From: Kitasatospora herbaricolor
GTDB taxonomy: Bacteria > Actinomycetota > Actinomycetes > Streptomycetales > Streptomycetaceae
Assembly (NCBI RefSeq): GCF_030813695.1
Contig: NZ_JAUSVA010000002.1
Span: forward strand, 1,798,001-1,862,000
DNA length: 64,000 nucleotides
Direction of reading: 5' to 3'
Under the pieces are notes generated by a model. It was not told where the DNA came from. It was given only the letters and a program-made list of their open reading frames with translations, and made no database searches. The stretch's first letter is position 1. Each line of letters opens with the position of its first letter. A program made the translations under genes and the position numbers. This document shows, one piece after another, positions 59,429 through 64,000 of the stretch.

Positions 59429-60937
59429 TCACTTCGCCGCCGGCTTGGCGTACTGCGGCGTGCGCAACTCGGTGAGCGCGTCGACGACGATCTTCTGCTG
59501 CTCGGCGATGGTGGCGCGGGCCTGGTGGCTCTCCAAGGTGCGGACCACACCACCGGGGATGTTCAGCGCGGGCGTCAGGTCCTGCGGGTTGCCGACCACG
59601 GTGAAGCGGTACGGCTGGGAGACCTTCTTGCCGTCGATCTGCACACCGCCCCCCTGAGCGTCGGTGAAAAAGGTGTTCACCACCACGCGCACGTCGTTGA
59701 TCTGAATCGCCTCCGCCCCCGCCGCTCGGAGTTCCTGCAGGGTGTCCAGCAGCATATCCGCCTTCACCTGCCCTTGGGGATCATCGACCGTCAGTACGAT
59801 GCCCGGACCAGTGGCTTTGACGGTCCCGGCGAGGACGCCGAGCTCCGTCGACTTCTTCCTGGTCTGTTCCTGGGCCTCCTTGGCCTGGTTGGAGCTGTTC
59901 TCCAACTGGGCCATGGACTGCTCGAGCTGTGCCTTCTCCTGCTGGAGACGCTGCTGACGGCTGTCCAGTTCGTCGAGGATGCGAACCAGATCCTCCTGAC
60001 GGGCGCCGCGCAGCTGGTCGTGGTCGTTGGTGGAGCGCACCTGGATCGCCAGCGCCAGTCCCAGCGAGAACAGCAGCAGGGCCACGACCAGCTGGCCGCG
60101 GGACACCCGCGGCGGCCACATCGCCGCCCGGAGCCGCCTGCGGCCGCCCACGGCGGCCGGCACCGGCCGGGCCTCGGGCTGCGACGCCGAATCGGACCCG
60201 GACCCGGACCCGGGCTGCGGCTCAGAAGCGGCCTCGGCCCCGGACTCGGATATCGGCGCAGGCCGCACCTCGGGAGCGGCGGGTACCGACTCGTCGCCGG
60301 CGGCCGCACCTGCGGGGGCCGCCTCGGACTCGGGCGCGGCAGCCGCCGCGCCCGCCCCCTCGACGAGGGGGCGGGCCTCGGCCTCGGCGCCGGCCCGCTC
60401 GACCTTCCGGGGCCCGGCCGTGCCCAGCACGACCGTGTCCGACTCGATCCGGGGCGCCCGCACCTGCGGCGGCCGAACCCGGCCCGGCTCACCCTGGCCA
60501 GACCCGTCCTGCCCGGCCTCGCGGCTCCCCGACGTGGCCCGCACGGCTCCGACGGTCCCCGTCCCCGGCCCGGCGACGGGCGCCGGCCCGGGCTCCTGGC
60601 CGGCCCCGTCCGCGTCCACGGCCCGGACGTCGGCAAGCGGTCGCCCGGCGGGGGCCGGCAGCTCGACGGCGTCCTCCGGACCGGTCGCCGAAGGCTCGGG
60701 AAGCTCCGGGGTCCCGGCAGCCGGCTGGGCCTCAGCGACACCTGCGGCCCCTGCGGCCTCGGGGGCCGGGGTGCTCCCGGGGCCCTTCGCCGTCTCGTCC
60801 TGCGCCACGTCCGCTCCTGACTTGCCCGCTGATCCCGGTGGTCCTGCCACTCCCCCCGGTCCTGCCGCTCCCGCACCCCGTGCGGGTACGTCCTCGCTCC
60901 CGGTCCCCGCCCGGTCCGGCTCAGGCCCGGAAGACAT
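59429..60937 (-). CDS. DUF881 membrane protein with long disordered N-terminus
   Basis: A 502-residue protein. Residues 1-~270 are Ala/Pro/Glu-rich and disordered, and one TM lies at about 285-305 (GQLVVALLLFSLGLALAI). A coiled coil follows (~310-365, 'DELDSRQQRLQQEKAQLEQ'), then the DUF881 domain to the end ('ATGPGIVLTVDDPQG', 'LQELRAAGAEAIQINDVRVVV'). Matches Rv1823/Rv1825-type proteins of unknown function, thought to act at the envelope. ATG 60937 overlaps the sbp stop by 17 bp. Part of a DUF881-sbp-DUF881 operon. The disordered cytoplasmic arm is far longer than usual for the family. Confidence 0.88.
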   Translation of the reverse strand: MSSGPEPDRAGTGSEDVPARGAGAAGPGGVAGPPGSAGKSGADVAQDETAKGPGSTPAPEAAGAAGVAEAQPAAGTPELPEPSATGPEDAVELPAPAGRPLADVRAVDADGAGQEPGPAPVAGPGTGTVGAVRATSGSREAGQDGSGQGEPGRVRPPQVRAPRIESDTVVLGTAGPRKVERAGAEAEARPLVEGAGAAAAAPESEAAPAGAAAGDESVPAAPEVRPAPISESGAEAASEPQPGSGSGSDSASQPEARPVPAAVGGRRRLRAAMWPPRVSRGQLVVALLLFSLGLALAIQVRSTNDHDQLRGARQEDLVRILDELDSRQQRLQQEKAQLEQSMAQLENSSNQAKEAQEQTRKKSTELGVLAGTVKATGPGIVLTVDDPQGQVKADMLLDTLQELRAAGAEAIQINDVRVVVNTFFTDAQGGGVQIDGKKVSQPYRFTVVGNPQDLTPALNIPGGVVRTLESHQARATIAEQQKIVVDALTELRTPQYAKPAAK

Positions 60938-61253
60938 GGCGCCTGATCGCGGCCGCGTTGGAGAAGATCCGGATCCCGAGCACCACGACCACGCCCGTGG
61001 ACAGCTGCGAGCCGACCCCGAGCTGGTCACCCAGGAAGACGATCAGCGCCGCGACCACCACGTTGGACAGGAAGGACACCACGAAGACCTTGTCGTCGAA
61101 GATCCCGTCCAGCATCGCCCGGACACCGCCGAACACCGCGTCCAGCGCCGCCACCACCGCGATCGGCAGGTACGGCACGACGGCGTCCGGCACCTCGGGC
61201 TGGACGAAGAGTCCGACGACCACCCCGATCACGAGACCCAGTACGGCAATCAC
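60921..61253 (-). CDS. sbp: Small basic protein Sbp (DUF1290)
   Basis: A 110-residue membrane protein with three or four TMs: 'VLGLVIGVVVGLFVQPEVPD', 'YLPIAVVAALDAVFGGVRAMLDGIFDDKVF' (cited as AALDAVFGGVRAMLDG) and 'FLSNVVVAALIVFLGDQLGVG'. The 'DAVFGGxRA' block is the DUF1290 signature found next to divIVA/DUF881 genes in Firmicutes and Actinobacteria. GTG 61253 lies 3 bp after the upstream DUF881 stop, and its own stop overlaps the next start, so the three genes are tightly coupled. Confidence 0.92.
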   Translation of the reverse strand: MIAVLGLVIGVVVGLFVQPEVPDAVVPYLPIAVVAALDAVFGGVRAMLDGIFDDKVFVVSFLSNVVVAALIVFLGDQLGVGSQLSTGVVVVLGIRIFSNAAAIRRHVFRA

Positions 61254-61256
61254 GGT

Positions 61257-62381
61257 CTAGTTGCTCCTTGTCCCTGCGGAGGCCGACCCGGCGGTCGCGG
61301 ACGGCGAGGTGCCGGTCGTTCTGGGCGAGTTGGTACTGGTGGTCCTGCCGGCGGACGGCTTCGCCCCCGACGCGTGCGCGCCCGGGGAGGCCGCGGACGG
61401 CGGAGGTGCGGACGGACCGGCGCCCGGCGTGCCGGACGGGCCGGTGGCCCCGCCCGGGGTCTCGGGCGCGGCGGCGGGCGACGAGGCGGGCGCCGAAGGC
61501 ACGGGTTGCGCGGTCCGGAGGGTCACGCCGACCGCGGCCGGGAGGGTCACCTTGCTCTGCACGGAGAGGCTGAACTTGATGCCGTAGCTGTCCTGCAGCA
61601 GGTGCAGGTAGTGCCCCGCGACCCCGCTCTCGAAGGCCGGGCCGAGCTTGGGTCCGTCGCCGACCGCCAGCACGCTGTACGGCGGCACCAGGGGGCGGTT
61701 GTCCACCAGGACGGCCTCGCCGGCCGCCCTGATCGCGGAGAGCGCGGTGAGCCGCTGCCCGTTGATGGAGACCGCCTCCGCGCCGGCCTGCCAGAGCCCG
61801 TTCACGATCAGCTGCAGGTCGCGGTCGCGGAGCCGGCCGCTGTTCTCGAAGCCGTCGGCCTGGCGGGGGTCCACGTTCCCGCCCGCGCCGGTGCCGGCCG
61901 CGTCCTCGACCACCAGGCGTATGCCGGGCCCGGAGACCTCTCCGGTCCCGACCGCCCCGGCCAGGTCGGCGAGACCGCCGTCACCGGCGGCCTGCAGGGC
62001 CTGCTGCTGGGTGCTCTCGACCTTGCGCCGCAACTCCTGGACCTGCTGCTGCAAGCGGTCCGCGGCCCCCGCGGTGTCCGTCACGCGGTGGACCAGCGCG
62101 TCGCGCTCCTTGGCGAGGGCCGGTTGGGCGTCGTGCGCGTTCACCGCGCCGATCGTCAGGACGACACCCACCAGCGCGAGCCCCAGCCCCAGGGTCACCA
62201 GCCCGCGCCGGGTGGTCGGGACCCGGCTGGCCCGTCCGTCGCCCCTGGCGGCGGCCGCCTCCGCGTAACCCTCGTCCAACCCGTGGTCCATCACACTGGT
62301 CAGCAGGGACATCGATGCGTCGGGGCGGTTGTATCGTCCGTCCCTGGCACTCGGCGTCGGCGTCGCTGGCATGCGGACCAT
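61257..62381 (-). CDS. DUF881 membrane protein (first of the pair)
   Basis: A 374-residue protein. A ~60-residue cytoplasmic N-terminus leads to one TM at ~65-85 (GLVTLGLGLALVGVVLTIGAV, split at its middle Gly). A coiled coil (~95-135, 'LQQQVQELRRKVESTQQQAL') and the DUF881 domain ('GPGIRLVVEDA', 'LIVNGLWQAGAEAVSINGQRL') follow. The tail is Pro/Ser/Thr/Ala-rich and extracytoplasmic (~300-374). ATG 62381 is preceded by GGGA at suitable distance; an ATG three codons later is an alternative. Function unknown. Confidence 0.88.
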   Translation of the reverse strand: MVRMPATPTPSARDGRYNRPDASMSLLTSVMDHGLDEGYAEAAAARGDGRASRVPTTRRGLVTLGLGLALVGVVLTIGAVNAHDAQPALAKERDALVHRVTDTAGAADRLQQQVQELRRKVESTQQQALQAAGDGGLADLAGAVGTGEVSGPGIRLVVEDAAGTGAGGNVDPRQADGFENSGRLRDRDLQLIVNGLWQAGAEAVSINGQRLTALSAIRAAGEAVLVDNRPLVPPYSVLAVGDGPKLGPAFESGVAGHYLHLLQDSYGIKFSLSVQSKVTLPAAVGVTLRTAQPVPSAPASSPAAAPETPGGATGPSGTPGAGPSAPPPSAASPGAHASGAKPSAGRTTSTNSPRTTGTSPSATAGSASAGTRSN

Positions 62382-62522
62382 CGTCCCACGTCGGCGGAGT
62401 GCCTTGACCACAACCCCTGCGCCAGGAAGCCGGATTGCCCGTCGGATCGTGACCAAGGGGACGAACCGGACAGGGGTGGCGCGGCAACCGCCGCGCCACC
62501 CCTGTTCCGCACCTTCCGGTGA

Positions 62523-64000
62523 CTACCTCCCGGCGCCCTCGACGACCGCGGCCCACTCGTCCAGCAACTGGCTGGTCGCCTGGTCGTCCGGTCCCTCGGC
62601 CCAGAGGTGGGTGACGGCCTCCGCCGGGTCGGGCAGGACGAGCGTCCAGCGCCCGTCCGCCTCGACGACCCGCACGCCGTCGGTGGTGTCCAGCCGGCGG
62701 TTGCCGGCGGCCTCCACCACGGAGCGCATCACCATGCCCTTGGCGGCCCACGGCGTGGCGATGTCCCGCCGCTGGATGTGGGCCTGCGGGATCCGGGCGT
62801 CGATCTGGCTCAGCGTCAGCTGCGTCCGCGCCACCAGGCCGACCAGCCGGACGAAGGCCGCAGCCCCGTCCAGGACACCGCTGAACTCCGGCACCACGTA
62901 GCCGCCGCGACCGTCGCCGCCGAAGACCGTGCCCTCGGCGGAGGCCGCCTTGGCCAGGTCGTCCGGGGTGGTGGTGGTCCAGATGACCTGGGTGCCGTGG
63001 TACGCGGCCACCTGCTCGGCGATCCGGGTGGTGGTCACCGGCAGGGCCACCTGACCGCTCCGGCGCTCGGCCGCGACCAGGTCGAGCAGGACGAGAAGGG
63101 CCCGGTCGTCCTGGATCACCCGGCCGAGCTCGTCCACGAAGGACACCCGCTCGCCCACCGGGTCGAACCGCACGCCGAAGGCCGCGCGCGAGGACGCCAC
63201 CAGCTCGCCCAGCCTGGCCAGGCCGGCCCGGCGCGACTCCGCGTCCTCGGTCGGCCTGGACTCGTCCAGCCCGCCCGAGACGGTCAGCACCTCCACACCC
63301 AGGCGGCCCAGGATGCTCGGCATCACCAGCGCGGCACTGCCGTGCGCGGTGTCCACCACCACCTTGAGCCCGGCCTCCCGCACACCCGTGGTGTCGATCG
63401 CCCGCAGCAGGTTGCCCGCGTAGGAGTCGAAGACGCTGGCCGGGTGGAGCAGGTCGCCGATCTCGCCGGGGAAGGCCCGGCGGTACTCCTGCCGGGCGTA
63501 GACCCGGTCGAGCTTGCGCTGGCCGGCCTGCGAGAGGTCGGCGCCGCGCTCGTCGAAGAAGAGGATGTCCAACGAGTCCGGCACCCCGGGCGTGGTCCGC
63601 AGGAAGATCCCGCCCGCGCTGCCCCGCGCGGTGTGCTGCCGGGCCACCGGCATCGGCACGTTCTCCAGGTCGCGGACGTCGATCGCACTGGTCTGCAGCG
63701 CCGAGATCATCGCCCGCTTGAGCGCACGCGCACCACGGGAGTGGTCACGCGCGATGGTGACGGTCGCGCCCTTCTTGAGCGTCGTCGCGTAGGCACCCGC
63801 CAACCGGACGGCCAGCTCCGGCGTGATCTCCACGTTGAGGATGCCGGAGACTCCGCGGACACCGAAGAGGTGCTCCTGCCCGCGCGACTCCCAGATCACC
63901 GAGGTGTTGACGACCGCGCCGGCCTCGATGGTCTTGAACGGGTAGACCCGGACGTTGCCCGCGATGATCGACTCCTCGCCGATCAGGCACTCGTCCCCGA
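62523..64000 (-). CDS. Mannose-1-phosphate guanylyltransferase/phosphomannomutase-type protein (5' end outside window)
   Basis: The frame is open to the window edge; 492 codons are seen. At the upstream end are hexapeptide-like repeats ('CLIGEESIIAGNVRVYPFKTIEAGAVVNTSVIW', cited as VRVYPFKTIEAGAVVN) that follow a nucleotidyltransferase domain in this family. The remainder is a phosphohexomutase fold. Its catalytic motifs are degenerate: the TASHNP serine loop reads 'GGIFLRTTPGVPDS', the metal loop DGDxDR reads 'RFDPVGER', and the sugar loop GEMSGH reads 'GGDGRGGYVVPE'. So the mutase half may be inactive. It probably supplies GDP-mannose for glycolipids or glycoproteins. It lies just upstream of the DUF881 operon. 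Confidence 0.88.
   Translation of the reverse strand, partial: GDECLIGEESIIAGNVRVYPFKTIEAGAVVNTSVIWESRGQEHLFGVRGVSGILNVEITPELAVRLAGAYATTLKKGATVTIARDHSRGARALKRAMISALQTSAIDVRDLENVPMPVARQHTARGSAGGIFLRTTPGVPDSLDILFFDERGADLSQAGQRKLDRVYARQEYRRAFPGEIGDLLHPASVFDSYAGNLLRAIDTTGVREAGLKVVVDTAHGSAALVMPSILGRLGVEVLTVSGGLDESRPTEDAESRRAGLARLGELVASSRAAFGVRFDPVGERVSFVDELGRVIQDDRALLVLLDLVAAERRSGQVALPVTTTRIAEQVAAYHGTQVIWTTTTPDDLAKAASAEGTVFGGDGRGGYVVPEFSGVLDGAAAFVRLVGLVARTQLTLSQIDARIPQAHIQRRDIATPWAAKGMVMRSVVEAAGNRRLDTTDGVRVVEADGRWTLVLPDPAEAVTHLWAEGPDDQATSQLLDEWAAVVEGAGR

Overview
The window is a very high-GC actinobacterial chromosome segment, most likely from Streptomycetaceae (Streptomyces or Kitasatospora). Support comes from the near-universal G/C third codon positions, frequent GTG starts, a DUF5999 small protein, a LysM-M23 peptidase behind a c-di-AMP (ydaO-type) riboswitch, a glycine riboswitch on gcvP, and a DUF881-sbp-DUF881-FHA-MerR-DUF151-MerR block in the same order as mycobacterial Rv1823-Rv1830. 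No tRNA, rRNA, insertion sequence, integrase, prophage or CRISPR array was seen. The stretch is chromosomal core interleaved with small accessory operons.

Layout. 1-16 kb is accessory metabolism and regulation: a truncated Gfo/Idh oxidoreductase; a family III CoA-transferase; an HxlR regulator divergent from an NmrA-like protein; a LuxR/histidine-kinase two-component pair divergent from a secreted serine hydrolase; an FAD monooxygenase divergent from an unusual GntR-TetR fusion regulator; membrane proteins; a GH13 glucosidase; and a minus-strand group of MFS exporter, SRPBCC protein and carotenoid oxygenase. 16.5-22.8 kb is a divergent catabolic locus: KDPG aldolase, N-acyl-D-amino-acid deacylase and a DSD1-type PLP ammonia-lyase on one side, and KDG-kinase-like PfkB kinase, IclR regulator and RidA on the other. 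Together these can be read as a complete route from an N-acetylated 2-amino-2-deoxy-gluconate to pyruvate and glyceraldehyde 3-phosphate, which is the main functional proposal here.

23-45 kb is mixed: two 14-TM-type drug exporters (one with a winged-helix-like C-terminal extension), the LysM-M23 hydrolase, purB, MarR, a HipA-like kinase with a DUF3037 partner, type II NADH dehydrogenase, an SGNH lipase, a MocR regulator divergent from two FMN split-barrel proteins, a GlcP-like sugar porter, dienelactone hydrolase, a DHA3 exporter, a HAD-like protein, a CPBP protease and a GCS2-family ligase. 45-64 kb is conserved core: DUF5999, gcvP with its riboswitch, PRC-barrel/DUF2382 protein, MFS exporter, dinB, a SanA-like protein, then the MerR / DUF151 nuclease / FtsR-like MerR / GarA-like FHA / DUF881 / Sbp / DUF881 block, ending in a mannose-1-phosphate guanylyltransferase-type gene cut by the window edge.

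Regulatory DNA is rich. There are many long perfect hairpins at gene ends, several candidate operators, a 12-bp operator-like motif shared by the promoters of two GntR-type regulators 28 kb apart, five genes with leaderless-promoter geometry, and a 13-bp tandem array of about 11 units after the MocR gene. All functional calls are from sequence reading and remembered family features; no database search was run.
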